Shown here: positions 6,745-13,710 of the stretch, piece by piece | How positions within the stretch are numbered: the stretch's first letter is position 1 | Layout: the number at the start of each line of letters is the position of its first letter | Assembly: GCA_029261305.1 (NCBI GenBank) | Contig: JAJDBO010000002.1 | Span: 1 to 20,832, forward strand | DNA: 20,832 nt | Source of the DNA: Nitrospirales bacterium | Lineage (GTDB): Bacteria; Nitrospirota; Nitrospiria; Nitrospirales; UBA8639 | Direction of reading: 5' to 3' | The notes under the pieces: generated by a model | The model's input: only the letters and a program-made list of their open reading frames with translations | Told to the model about the DNA's origin: nothing | The model's database searches: none | Translations under genes and position numbers: made by a program

Positions 6745-7584
6745 ATGGCCGTGACCCATGTGACACCCTCCGCTCGGTTTTTAAGGTGCGTACGCGTCAT
6801 AGGGATCGGGATTTTGTTGACGATGTTCTCTAATTGTGCGGCAGTCCCTGAACGCACGTTCTCTCCTCTGCCTGAACAGACTTCTTCCAAGATTGTTCAA
6901 ACGCTGCAGGAGCGCGAGGCGAAAGTCGTGAGCCTCAAAGGCCTCTATCATGCGGAGATCGATGGCAAAGGGATGCCCTTTGCCCAATCCCTTCAAGGCA
7001 GTATTTTTTACCAACGTCCAGATCATTATCGGATCAAAGGCTTTACACGGTTTGGTGGATTGGTGTTTGATTTTGTGTTAGCCGGAGAGTGGTATGCGCT
7101 TCGAGTGCAAGACCAGCCTACGCCCGTTGTTGGTGGGAGGGATAATTTTCAGCGATTGGGCGAATTGCGTTTGCCAGTCCTTTTAAGCCTGCGGGCCATT
7201 GAAGTGTTATTAGGGAAACTGCCTCTGAGAATCGAGGGGTTTGTGGCTGCCCAAACTGACGATGGAGTGTACCAATTTGATATTCCGCCGGATCCGAGCA
7301 TTTCAGGGGCAACATTTACCCAACGCGTGTTGATCGAAGAGGGGTCGTTGCAGATTCGGCAATTGGAGTTTGTTCATTCCAAAGGCGAGTCCGTGGTGTC
7401 TATTCAAACCTCAGACTTTCGACCTGTAATGGGAGGAGCATCAGGTGACATCGGTCCCCACATTTTGCCCTTTACTGTTGTTGCTGAGGATCGTACGCAA
7501 GGTGGAAAAATTACATTAGAATTTCAAGAGATTAAAGTGAATAAAGAAATCGGTAAACGATTGTTTACGGTGCCCAGATTTTAA
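6745..7584 (+). CDS. Probable outer-membrane lipoprotein, LolB/DUF4292-like
   Basis: The 279-residue protein has a hydrophobic signal segment (IGIGILLTMF, about 18-28) ending in a lipobox-like FSNCAA, with Cys31 as the lipidation candidate. Asn at -1 is unusual for a lipobox. The mature part (LKGLYHAEIDGKGM, SLQGSIFYQRPDHYRIKGFT, GGLVFDFVLAGEWYALRV) is the half-barrel pattern of LolA/LolB and DUF4292 proteins, which bind lipid acyl chains or lipoproteins. The C-terminal strands (GGKITLEFQEIKVNKEIGKR, LFTVPRF) fit the same fold. It starts seven bases after radA and is 23 bases before tsaB, so it is probably co-transcribed. Function is inferred from fold only. Confidence 0.78.
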   Translation: MAVTHVTPSARFLRCVRVIGIGILLTMFSNCAAVPERTFSPLPEQTSSKIVQTLQEREAKVVSLKGLYHAEIDGKGMPFAQSLQGSIFYQRPDHYRIKGFTRFGGLVFDFVLAGEWYALRVQDQPTPVVGGRDNFQRLGELRLPVLLSLRAIEVLLGKLPLRIEGFVAAQTDDGVYQFDIPPDPSISGATFTQRVLIEEGSLQIRQLEFVHSKGESVVSIQTSDFRPVMGGASGDIGPHILPFTVVAEDRTQGGKITLEFQEIKVNKEIGKRLFTVPRF

Positions 7585-7607
7585 TCAGGGGATGAGGGTT
7601 TGCTGAT

Positions 7608-8315
7608 ATGAAAATTTTAGCCGTTGAAACCGCGACCCGTTGCCAGGGTGTGGCAATTGTCGCTGATGAACAAATTTTGGCCGAGGAGACACATGCTGAT
7701 TGTGCCTCCCATGCGAGTATTTTAGTTCCTACCATTGACCGGCTATTGAAATCCCTTAATGTCTCAATGGGCCAGCTCGATGGCTTGGCGGTCTCTATTG
7801 GCCCGGGATCCTTTACTGGTCTGCGTGTTGGGCTTTCCACGATGATGGGCTTTCGGGTAGCCACGAAGCTGCCGCTTGTGACGGTATCCACTCTTGAGGC
7901 GATGGCTTGGAATTTGAAAGGCGAGGAGCGAATTGTTTGTCCTACGTTGAAGGCGAATCGCGGCGAAGTGTATTGGGCCTTGTTCCAGTGGGAAGAGGAA
8001 CATTTGGTGCGTCTCTCCGAAGATCTCCATGGAACACTATCGCAACTTGTTGATTCCATTGAAAATAGGGCGGTTTTATTTGGGGACGGTTGGTTGGCCT
8101 CTGAGGGAAAATTGAAGGAATTGTTAGGGGATCAATGTATTCTTGGTCCAGAGGCGGCCATGCTGCCAAAGGCCTGTAGTGTGGCGTTTTCCAGCTTGTC
8201 TTCTTTCCGTGCCAAGCAGTATGCTGGAGGACAGCTCTCCCCTCGCTATGTGCAACGTGCGGAAGCTGAAGTGCAGTGGGAGAAAAGAGTTCAGAAACCC
8301 TCAGTGATTTACTAA
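7608..8315 (+). CDS. tsaB: tRNA threonylcarbamoyladenosine biosynthesis protein TsaB
   Basis: The 235-residue protein belongs to the ASKHA/Kae1-like family, as the TsaB subtype. It begins with the TsaB strand MKILAVETATRCQGVAIV and has the SHASILVPTIDRLL helix and the hallmark SIGPGSFTGLRVGLS (63-77). The length is usual for TsaB and about 100 residues shorter than the catalytic paralogue TsaD. TsaB is the scaffold partner of TsaD and TsaE, which transfer threonylcarbamoyl to A37 of ANN-decoding tRNAs such as the tRNA-Thr also in this window. GAGGG upstream supports the start. The rimI start follows one base after the stop, a pairing common in bacteria and likely translationally coupled. Confidence 0.95.
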   Translation: MKILAVETATRCQGVAIVADEQILAEETHADCASHASILVPTIDRLLKSLNVSMGQLDGLAVSIGPGSFTGLRVGLSTMMGFRVATKLPLVTVSTLEAMAWNLKGEERIVCPTLKANRGEVYWALFQWEEEHLVRLSEDLHGTLSQLVDSIENRAVLFGDGWLASEGKLKELLGDQCILGPEAAMLPKACSVAFSSLSSFRAKQYAGGQLSPRYVQRAEAEVQWEKRVQKPSVIY

Positions 8316-8316
8316 T

Positions 8317-8832
8317 ATGCTTCCTATGGATGTACAACCTTCGTCGAATTTAACTCTTGCGATCAATCCTGCTGAACCCTGCCATCTTGATCAAATCTTG
8401 GACATTGAACAGGAGGCCTTTGCAGCACCCTGGACTCGCGTGATGTTCGATGCTGAAATCGTTGGAAATCCCTTTAGCCGGTTGTTCGTCGCGACGCCTA
8501 TAGATGAACAGGGTCAACAAGAAGGTATTGTGGGGTATGTCTGTTATTGGATCGTGTTTGAAGAATTGCGTGTGCTCAATTTAGCGGTGAGACCATCTTG
8601 GCGACGGCAGGGGGTGGCTCGCCGGTTCGTGCAATTTGCGCTTCATGATGCGGGTTCCCAGCATGTGGAACGTGCATTATTAGAAGTTCGGGCTTCAAAT
8701 GTGGCGGCACAGTCATTGTATGATCGCTTTGGGTTTCGGGAATATGGGAGCCGTGTTGGCTACTATACGAACCCTGAGGAGGATGCGATGTTGATGCGGC
8801 TTGAACCTCTCGAGATAGATGATCCCTTATAA
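8317..8832 (+). CDS. rimI: Ribosomal-protein-S18 alanine N-acetyltransferase RimI (GNAT)
   Basis: This 171-residue GNAT enzyme has the RimI pattern. The acetyl-CoA pyrophosphate-binding loop is RRQGVA (96-101) after VLNLAVRPSW. LLEVRASN (121-128) holds the catalytic-type Glu123, and AQSLYDRFGFREYGSRVGYY carries Tyr135 in the usual position of the general acid. In model bacteria RimI acetylates the N-terminus of ribosomal protein S18. The first 15 residues are an extension; ATG 8326 (Met4) is an alternative. It sits one base after tsaB, a conserved tsaB-rimI link. The acetylated substrate here is inferred from family. Confidence 0.92.
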   Translation: MLPMDVQPSSNLTLAINPAEPCHLDQILDIEQEAFAAPWTRVMFDAEIVGNPFSRLFVATPIDEQGQQEGIVGYVCYWIVFEELRVLNLAVRPSWRRQGVARRFVQFALHDAGSQHVERALLEVRASNVAAQSLYDRFGFREYGSRVGYYTNPEEDAMLMRLEPLEIDDPL

Positions 8833-8909
8833 GGTTTTCTGCTATGATTGCGTTCGTTCACTTTATCCAACTTAATGCCCATGGGTAGGGCAAAGAAAGG
8901 AGGATTGGT

Positions 8910-9149
8910 ATGCAAACTGATGATCAAATTGTAGAGCACCTGCGTTCAACCAATGCAGATTTTCAACAGGTGGAAGAATCTCACCATCGTCTTGATGCCG
9001 AATTGCAAACATTATTAAAAAATCACACGCTCACCCCTCATGAAGAGCTGCTGAAAAAACAACTTCAAAAGGAAAAACTCGGGTTGAAGGATAGAATGGC
9101 GGCAATGGTTCGTGATTATCGAACGTGCGAGGAGCAGACGACCGCCTAA
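8910..9149 (+). CDS. Small DUF465/YdcH-like coiled-coil protein
   Basis: The 79-residue protein is helical, with the DUF465 pattern: a short first helix, H-x-x-L-D (SHHRLDAELQTLL), a turn with acid residues (THE region, TPHEELLKKQ), then LQKEKLGLKDRMAAMVRDY, where 'K-x-x-L-K-D-x-x' is the family mark. It is cytoplasmic. An unusually strong Shine-Dalgarno sequence, AAAGGAGG at 8894-8901, lies close to ATG 8910 and suggests high translation. It follows rimI by 77 bases and precedes tatC by 69, in the same direction. The family is of unknown function. Confidence 0.85.
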   Translation: MQTDDQIVEHLRSTNADFQQVEESHHRLDAELQTLLKNHTLTPHEELLKKQLQKEKLGLKDRMAAMVRDYRTCEEQTTA

Positions 9150-9218
9150 TTGTGTGACGGCTTGCGTTGGGGGTCGCCACGAATTTTTACCTTAGTTTTT
9201 TACAAGGCCAATTTTCAC

Positions 9219-10010
9219 ATGGCATCCGTTGGACATCCTCTTGCTCGTCATATTGGCGATCTCAAACGCCGGCTGTTTATTATCGGGGGCACGATCCTGG
9301 TGGCGTTTGTTATCATGTTCTCCGTGTCCGCCGATTTAATTGAATGGTTTAAGCGGCCCTTTGCAGATGATTTAATATTTTACGGGCCAGCGGAAGCCCT
9401 ATTTGCCTCGATCAAAATTTCCTTTCTTGCTGGAATTGTTGCCAGCATGCCTGTGATCCTCCATCAATGTTGGCGATTTATCCAGCCGGCGCTCTTGCCT
9501 AAAGAACAAAATTGGGGCATTCCCTTATTTTTGTTGGCCTCAGGTTTTTTTGCTTTAGGATTGGCCTTTTGTAATCTGGTGATTCTACCCCTTGTGATTG
9601 ATTTCTTTGTGTCTTTCGGATTGGAACGGGAATTAAAACCGGAATTGGCTGTGGGGACCTACGTCGATTTCAACGTAAAGTTTTTGTTGGCGTTTGGCTT
9701 TGCATTTGAATTGCCTTTGACGCTAACCCTGCTATCACGCGCTGCGATTGTTCAACCTGAGCAATTAGCCAAATTTCGTCGTCATGCGGCTATGATTGCC
9801 TTGATTGTGTCCGCAGTCATTACCCCTGATGCCACCCTCTTTACCATGATGTTGATGGCGGTTCCTTTGATCGTGTTGTACGAAATCGGAATATGGGGAG
9901 CCAAGTGGTTTGGCCGTCGGCCTGCGCCTTCTGAATACGAATCGGATAATGAGGATATGGATGACGATTTGGACCTAGATGATTTAGCTCCCCCACCCTC
10001 AAAAGAATAG
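9219..10010 (+). CDS. tatC: Twin-arginine translocase subunit TatC, copy 1
   Basis: From ATG 9219 the protein has 263 residues with six predicted membrane helices, as in all TatC. The signature helix-loop segments are present: YGPAEALFASIKISFLAGIV, CWRFIQPALLPKEQ (with Phe87 and Glu96, equivalent to E. coli Phe94 and Glu103), FGFAFELPLTLTLL (Glu164), ITPDATLF and LYEIGIWGAKW. The N-terminal motif reads HIGDLKRRL, where E. coli has E-L-R, so the Glu and Arg are conservatively changed to Asp and Lys. The tail is strongly acidic (ESDNEDMDDDLDLDDL). The frame is open upstream from a TTG at 9150, but relatives and the Met-Ala start favour 9219. TatC recognises Tat signal peptides of folded proteins. 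No tatA or tatB is nearby. The next gene, a secreted propeller, starts 16 bases later. Confidence 0.94.
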   Translation: MASVGHPLARHIGDLKRRLFIIGGTILVAFVIMFSVSADLIEWFKRPFADDLIFYGPAEALFASIKISFLAGIVASMPVILHQCWRFIQPALLPKEQNWGIPLFLLASGFFALGLAFCNLVILPLVIDFFVSFGLERELKPELAVGTYVDFNVKFLLAFGFAFELPLTLTLLSRAAIVQPEQLAKFRRHAAMIALIVSAVITPDATLFTMMLMAVPLIVLYEIGIWGAKWFGRRPAPSEYESDNEDMDDDLDLDDLAPPPSKE

Positions 10011-10026
10011 TTCCCTCACATACAAT

Positions 10027-11103
10027 ATGTCTCTCCCCAAACACTCACGTTTTTTCCAGGTTCCGAGACTCGTGATGCTTCTTTCCATATGGCTGGTGAC
10101 ATCGTTATTTGGTGGGATTGTTGCGGCTGCGCCCCAAAATCATATCAATCCTTTTGAGAATAGAGGTGCTGTTGCGCCAAGTATTCAAGCCTTTGCCTCG
10201 GCCGATGATGGATCGCTCTATGCAGGATCATTTGGTATGGGTGTGTTTGTGAGTCATGATCATGGTGAGAGCTGGGAGCCAATGAATGAGGGCCTAAGCG
10301 ATCGGTTTGTCTTGAGTTTGGCGGTGAGTCAAAAGGGAGTTGTGTATGCCGGAACAGTCCGAGGGGGTATTTTTCGAACCAAGGACGATGGGCATACGTG
10401 GGAATTAATTAACCAGGGTCTCAAACGAGTCGAAGTCAAATCACTCTTGGCCCATCAACAGGGAATTTATGCCGGGACCGGACGAGGCGTCTATCAATGG
10501 CATGAAACTGATCAAGCTTGGACCGTTGTAGCGAAGGGGTTAGACCAAACCTTGGTGGCAAGTCTAGTCATGATGGATGATCAACGGTTGTTTGCTGGAA
10601 CTGCAGGAAAGGGTGTCCAGTGGCTCGATACCACAAAGCCTGGGACCGCCGTATGGCATCCGGTCACGGCGAAGTTTGTAGATAAAAAGGAGCGTTTGCG
10701 ACACAATCATATTCGTGTGCTCGCGAAAAACCCAGAGGAGGCGCTATTCGTTGGAACGCAGAATGGCGGTATTTTTCACAGCGCCGATCATGGGAAATCT
10801 TGGCATGGGTTTGGGCGGTCTTTGCCGAATGATTCTATTCGAGGAATCGTGTCAACCAATGCTGGAGTATTTGTCGCCACTGGATGGGGAATTTATACAA
10901 CATCTCAACCCAAGTCCAAGTGGACTCCAGTGAATACCGGGCTTACCGAACGTTCGATTCAGGTCATGGTGATGACTTCAGACGGTGACTTGTTTGCCGG
11001 AACCAGTGCTGGGGCCTTTCGTAGTCAAGACCGTGGAGAACATTGGGAGAATATTAGCGAAGGGTTTGGGACGCAGTTTGCGATGCCGCGTCCATATTTC
11101 TAA
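10027..11103 (+). CDS. Secreted seven-bladed BNR-repeat beta-propeller protein
   Basis: The 358-residue protein has a signal peptide (hydrophobic 14-33, cleavage near VAAAP). It then has seven repeats with '(Y/F)-x-G-T' strands at about 65, 107, 148, 189, 241, 283 and 323. Several are followed by sialidase-type Asp boxes: SHDHGESW, TKDDGHTW, SADHGKSW and SQDRGEHW (S/T-x-D-x-G-x-x-W). Seven such units fit one closed propeller. These 'glycosyl hydrolase/BNR' or Ycf48-like proteins usually act as periplasmic binding or assembly factors; no catalytic residues of a sialidase are seen. The start has no obvious Shine-Dalgarno site, and the gene lies 16 bases after tatC. It has a plain signal peptide without RR, so it is not itself an evident Tat substrate. 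The function is unknown. Confidence 0.85.
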   Translation: MSLPKHSRFFQVPRLVMLLSIWLVTSLFGGIVAAAPQNHINPFENRGAVAPSIQAFASADDGSLYAGSFGMGVFVSHDHGESWEPMNEGLSDRFVLSLAVSQKGVVYAGTVRGGIFRTKDDGHTWELINQGLKRVEVKSLLAHQQGIYAGTGRGVYQWHETDQAWTVVAKGLDQTLVASLVMMDDQRLFAGTAGKGVQWLDTTKPGTAVWHPVTAKFVDKKERLRHNHIRVLAKNPEEALFVGTQNGGIFHSADHGKSWHGFGRSLPNDSIRGIVSTNAGVFVATGWGIYTTSQPKSKWTPVNTGLTERSIQVMVMTSDGDLFAGTSAGAFRSQDRGEHWENISEGFGTQFAMPRPYF

Positions 11104-11143
11104 TTTTTTATTCAAGGTGTCCTTTAGGTCAGAAGGAGTTTCT

Positions 11144-11647
11144 ATGAGCGACGGAAGTCAACAAACAGCCACGATCACTGTGTCTTCACAAGGAGAAACC
11201 TGGGGGACAATCACATTGCAATTTTATCCAGACGTGGCTCCCAATCATGTGAATAATTTTTGCAAATTGGCACAGGATAATTTTTATGATGGATGTACGT
11301 TTCATCGGGTGATTCCAGGATTTATGATTCAGGGTGGTGATCCCAATAGCAAAAATGCAGATCGATCAACCCATGGGACAGGTGGGCCTGGGCATCATGT
11401 GAATGCTGAGTTTAATGCGAAACCGCATAATCGTGGAGTGTTGTCGATGGCCCGCGCTCAAGATCCGAATAGCGCAGGATCGCAATTTTTTATTTGTGTG
11501 GCCGATGCTGCATTTTTAAATGGGCAATACACCGCATTTGGTGAAGTCAAAAGCGGCCTGGAAGTGGTCGATCGTGTGGTGGCTGTTAAACGTGATGGGA
11601 ACGATAACCCATTGGAGCGCGTAGAGATGACGGTGACACTCGGCTAG
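11144..11647 (+). CDS. Peptidyl-prolyl cis-trans isomerase, cyclophilin type
   Basis: From ATG 11144 the product is 167 residues, the normal length of a single cyclophilin domain. The start is set by AAGGAG at 11133-11138, five bases before the ATG; a longer open frame from 10985 overlaps the propeller gene in a different frame and is rejected. The active-site motifs are TFHRVIPGFMIQGGDP (with the catalytic Arg in FHRV), GVLSMARAQDPNSAGSQFFI and LNGQYTAFGEV. There is no signal peptide, so it acts in the cytoplasm, speeding proline isomerisation in folding. The position of the human cyclosporin-binding Trp is Tyr, as in many bacterial forms. It closes the plus-strand run that began at radA and is followed by a long hairpin. 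Confidence 0.95.
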   Translation: MSDGSQQTATITVSSQGETWGTITLQFYPDVAPNHVNNFCKLAQDNFYDGCTFHRVIPGFMIQGGDPNSKNADRSTHGTGGPGHHVNAEFNAKPHNRGVLSMARAQDPNSAGSQFFICVADAAFLNGQYTAFGEVKSGLEVVDRVVAVKRDGNDNPLERVEMTVTLG

Positions 11648-11673
11648 TTGTTCATCAATTGTAATGGTCGAAG

Positions 11674-11750
11674 ACTGTTCTGGGCTATGAAAGTTACTTG
11701 TATTTCGGAAAGGTCCCTAAGAATACAAACTTGAAGTAGCCCAGAGCAGT
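11674..11750 (+). repeat. 77-base stable hairpin after the cyclophilin gene
   Basis: ACTGTTCTGGGCTA (11674-11687) pairs with TAGCCCAGAGCAGT (11737-11750) as 14 unbroken pairs with one G-U. Inside it AAGT (11691-11694) plus TTGTATT (11698-11704) pair with AATACAA (11722-11728) plus ACTT (11729-11732), with a three-base bulge. The tip GGA/TCC can close further. It starts 27 bases after the cyclophilin stop. The first T-run is about 25 bases beyond, so a classical terminator is doubtful. It could be a structured 3' end, a processing site, a short palindromic repeat or a small RNA. Confidence 0.6.
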
Positions 11751-12121
11751 GTTTGTCCGTTTGTGGGTTGGTTTTTTAATGAAATTGTAGTCCCTCCTTC
11801 TGGTTATCTTTTCCTTCCTTCTCTACTCTTTGGTCTTTTTTTTTGCAAAATCAAGTTCGGCCACGGATCAATCTCATTCCACAACTATTTTCATTTCAGC
11901 AATCGATCCTCGAATTTCCCAAGAACCGTTGATTAGGTGTGTGGATAGGAACTGTCGGTAAATAGGTAAAAACCAACAAAATGACCCTGTTCGATAGGAA
12001 AAACGTACGCTGCATGGCGAATTTACCATATGGATGGGGGAGGGTATCCTTCAAACAACACGATAGGCAACGGAATGTTTCATTCAGCCAGGTTAGGATA
12101 AAAGAGAGAGGGAGGAGGAAG
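11751..12121. other. Intergenic region without a clear gene
   Basis: Between the long hairpin and the small secreted-protein gene I see no protein-like frame. A pyrimidine-rich tract runs on the plus strand from about 11791 to 11843 and ends in a nine-T run, which could serve as a late termination zone. CGATAGG occurs twice, near 11993 and 12061. The leader just before 12122 is very purine rich (ribosome binding). No promoter stands out. Confidence 0.3.
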
Positions 12122-12466
12122 ATGATTAAACAAAAAAAACTATGGCTTTGTCTTTTTGTCGTGTCTCTCCTTCTTTTCGGAACGAGTTCAGTGTTTGCCG
12201 CATTGTGGGACAAGCAGTGCCAAGTGGCAATTGAAGAGGTCCAACGATTGCAAAAGGAAATTACTGTCAAAAAACAGGAGCTGGATGTAGCCCGTGTCGT
12301 AGCAGCCATTCCTATGAACTTTGTGGCCGATGAACTAAATGATTCCCTCGGATCGAATGACCGAGACCAATCAGTGATGGATTTGAAAGTGCTATTTCAC
12401 AATATGGAATTTGCGGTTTCTAATTTTTCAACCTCATGTCTCAAGAGTAATAGGGTTTCCGAATGA
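12122..12466 (+). CDS. Small periplasmic coiled-coil protein, unrecognised
   Basis: From ATG 12122 the protein has 114 residues. A strong GGAGGAGG immediately upstream (within 12108-12120) decides this start over the open frame from 11981. A clear signal peptide (MIKQKKLWLCLFVVSLLLFG, then TSSVFA, cut before ALWD) directs it to the periplasm. Residues 34-60 (VAIEEVQRLQKEITVKKQEL) form a short coiled coil. Two cysteines remain in the mature protein (C33, C106), one at each end, and could form a disulfide. I do not recognise a family. It opens a series of four small genes in the same direction, with gaps under 160 bases. Confidence 0.7.
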   Translation: MIKQKKLWLCLFVVSLLLFGTSSVFAALWDKQCQVAIEEVQRLQKEITVKKQELDVARVVAAIPMNFVADELNDSLGSNDRDQSVMDLKVLFHNMEFAVSNFSTSCLKSNRVSE

Positions 12467-12530
12467 CACATGCCCTCAATACCCATTCCCAATGCCTCGG
12501 CATACAGAATTCTGATTGGAGGGTTATGAA

Positions 12531-12785
12531 ATGAATCATCTCCGGGCCCAACTCATGATCGAAGAAATGGTCAAAGCGATTCTCAATGAACAATCAGGGT
12601 TTGTGCATGTGGGGAATGTGTGGATGGAGTGGGATGGGGAGAATCTGACCTGGGATACCCCACTGTCGCAATGGGACACCAATGCTGTCTGGCGGTCCCT
12701 CATGCAACAGGCCACACGGCATCCGGAGGTCGAACATATTGCGAGCTGTGCTCATAACCTCGCGGATTTAGAGGGGACATATTGA
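12531..12785 (+). CDS. Small Trp-rich acidic protein, unrecognised
   Basis: From ATG 12531 the product has 84 residues; GGAGGG at 12518-12523 gives a normal spacer. In the frame a TTG at 12516 is a less likely start. The centre is rich in tryptophan and acid (VWMEWDGENLTWDTPLSQWD, then TNAVWRSLM, five Trp in about 25 residues), followed by a helical HPEVEHIASCAHNLADLEGT. There is no signal peptide or membrane segment, so it is probably cytoplasmic. I do not recognise the family. Its neighbours on both sides are small, same-strand genes. Confidence 0.65.
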   Translation: MNHLRAQLMIEEMVKAILNEQSGFVHVGNVWMEWDGENLTWDTPLSQWDTNAVWRSLMQQATRHPEVEHIASCAHNLADLEGTY

Positions 12786-12860
12786 AAAGGGGGAGAATCC
12801 CGGAGCCTGACCACCCGACAAGGTACTCATGTAATTTTTTGAAGGGTAAAATGAATTAAT

Positions 12861-13076
12861 ATGGTAAAAGGCACTCAAAAACCAAATTGTGGAAGATGTG
12901 AGGGGACACTGGTTCCTGACCAGGAAGTTGACTTGCTGACAGGCATGTCCTTAGTAGTGTATCGTTGTATTAATTGCGGTCGGCGGACCCGATTAGAAAA
13001 GGAGCCTCGTCCTTTAACCAATCAGCCCTTAACGCGTGAGGAACCAGTAAAAAGTTCAACGAAAACCAATCCATAA
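12861..13076 (+). CDS. Small zinc-ribbon protein
   Basis: This 71-residue cytoplasmic protein has two CxxC knuckles, NCGRCEGTLV (C10, C13) and YRCINCGRRTR (C36, C39), separated by 22 residues, the spacing of a zinc ribbon. The C-terminal part is a Pro/Thr/Glu-rich tail without structure. The upstream sequence has only a loose Shine-Dalgarno match (GAAGGG, 12841-12846). Zinc ribbons of this size often serve as nucleic-acid or protein-interaction modules, but nothing here identifies a partner. The metal site is a pattern inference. It sits between two other small proteins. Confidence 0.65.
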   Translation: MVKGTQKPNCGRCEGTLVPDQEVDLLTGMSLVVYRCINCGRRTRLEKEPRPLTNQPLTREEPVKSSTKTNP

Positions 13077-13084
13077 TTCCTGAA

Positions 13085-13101
13085 TGGCTCAAAAAGGGCC
13101 A
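13085..13101 (+). terminator. Weak hairpin after the zinc-ribbon gene
   Basis: TGGCTC (13085-13090) pairs with GGGCCA (13096-13101) around a loop of five A, giving six pairs with one G-U, eight bases after the zinc-ribbon stop. The T-run that follows (13109-13112) is distant and short, so the terminator call is weak. Confidence 0.25.
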
Positions 13102-13226
13102 AGGGTCATTTTCTGCTAGTTGTGATAGCGCCGTCGGTGGAGTAAGTTTAAAGGAAGAACCAAAATAGGCCGATATTATAAAGAGAGACTCGCGACCCTT
13201 ATTGGAGGCTGGAGGGGAGGAGAAAG

Positions 13227-13355
13227 ATGGCAAGTAAACTCGCATTTGTTGTCACAGTTCTTTTCATGGCTTTCGTCGTTGGTACCCTGGCATGTTTCGG
13301 ATGGATGAATGGACATGCATGGTGGCACCGCAAAGAACGTTACGGAAAGTCATAA
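13227..13355 (+). CDS. 42-residue single-span membrane peptide
   Basis: A short open frame of 42 codons begins at ATG 13227 and ends in TAA 13353-13355. A strong GGGGAGGAGAAAG ribosome-binding region (13213-13226) sits directly before it. The peptide begins MASKLAFVVTVLFMAFVVGT, then LACFGWMNGHAWW and a positively charged end, HRKERYGKS. That is one hydrophobic helix of about 20 residues, then an aromatic interface and a Lys/Arg tail. The tail suggests the C-terminus stays in the cytoplasm. Such peptides often belong to larger membrane complexes, but I do not recognise this one. It is the last gene of the small-gene series. Confidence 0.6.
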   Translation: MASKLAFVVTVLFMAFVVGTLACFGWMNGHAWWHRKERYGKS

Positions 13356-13710
13356 CGAAGGGTATCTCGTTTTACCCGTTTTGCAATTTCCCCGTCCTTA
13401 GCAAACCTAGACTTTTGTTCTTTACCTTCTTAAAACAATTCTTCAAGTCACAGATAAGTTCGCCAGTCATTTCAAGATTTTAACCCCCCCTACTTAGAAT
13501 CGTCTCCTGTTCCTGCTCTAAATCCAAATATTTTAACCGAGCTATTCCTGTGGAGTACTGCGGAGGGACCATCGAAGTTCCGTCTTTAAAAAAAATGGGA
13601 GGGAGATTTAAATTTTTCTTAGAATGTTCGGTGACCCTGCTCGGGGGAATTTCTTCCCACCTTTTGCTGAATGAAAAAAACGCGAAGTGGAAATGAACCA
13701 GACCCTCATG
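13356..13710. other. Convergent intergenic region, nothing firm
   Basis: This 355-base stretch lies between two converging genes. It contains a seven-C run (13484-13490), an A-rich run near 13589-13596, and a small hairpin GGGAA/TTCCC (13645-13658), none convincing as a bidirectional terminator. The short frames here read like noise. Confidence 0.3.

Noticed and set aside
7565..8059. 164-codon minus-strand frame over tsaB
   Set aside because: Antisense shadow of tsaB; Ser/Thr-rich and without motifs.
10985..11143. N-terminal extension of the cyclophilin frame
   Set aside because: It overlaps the propeller gene in another frame, and a good AAGGAG site at 11133-11138 points to ATG 11144.
11940..12080. 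Riboswitch of the cyclic-di-GMP kind in the leader of the secreted small gene
   Set aside because: Repeated CGATAGG motifs and G-rich stretches caught the eye, but no conserved aptamer core or paired helices could be drawn.
11981..12121. N-terminal extension of the small secreted protein
   Set aside because: It would bury the signal peptide 47 residues inside; the purine-rich site before ATG 12122 is decisive.
12970..13245. 91-codon minus-strand frame over the zinc-ribbon and small membrane genes
   Set aside because: No ribosome-binding site or domain; it runs across the gap and antisense to two better-supported genes.
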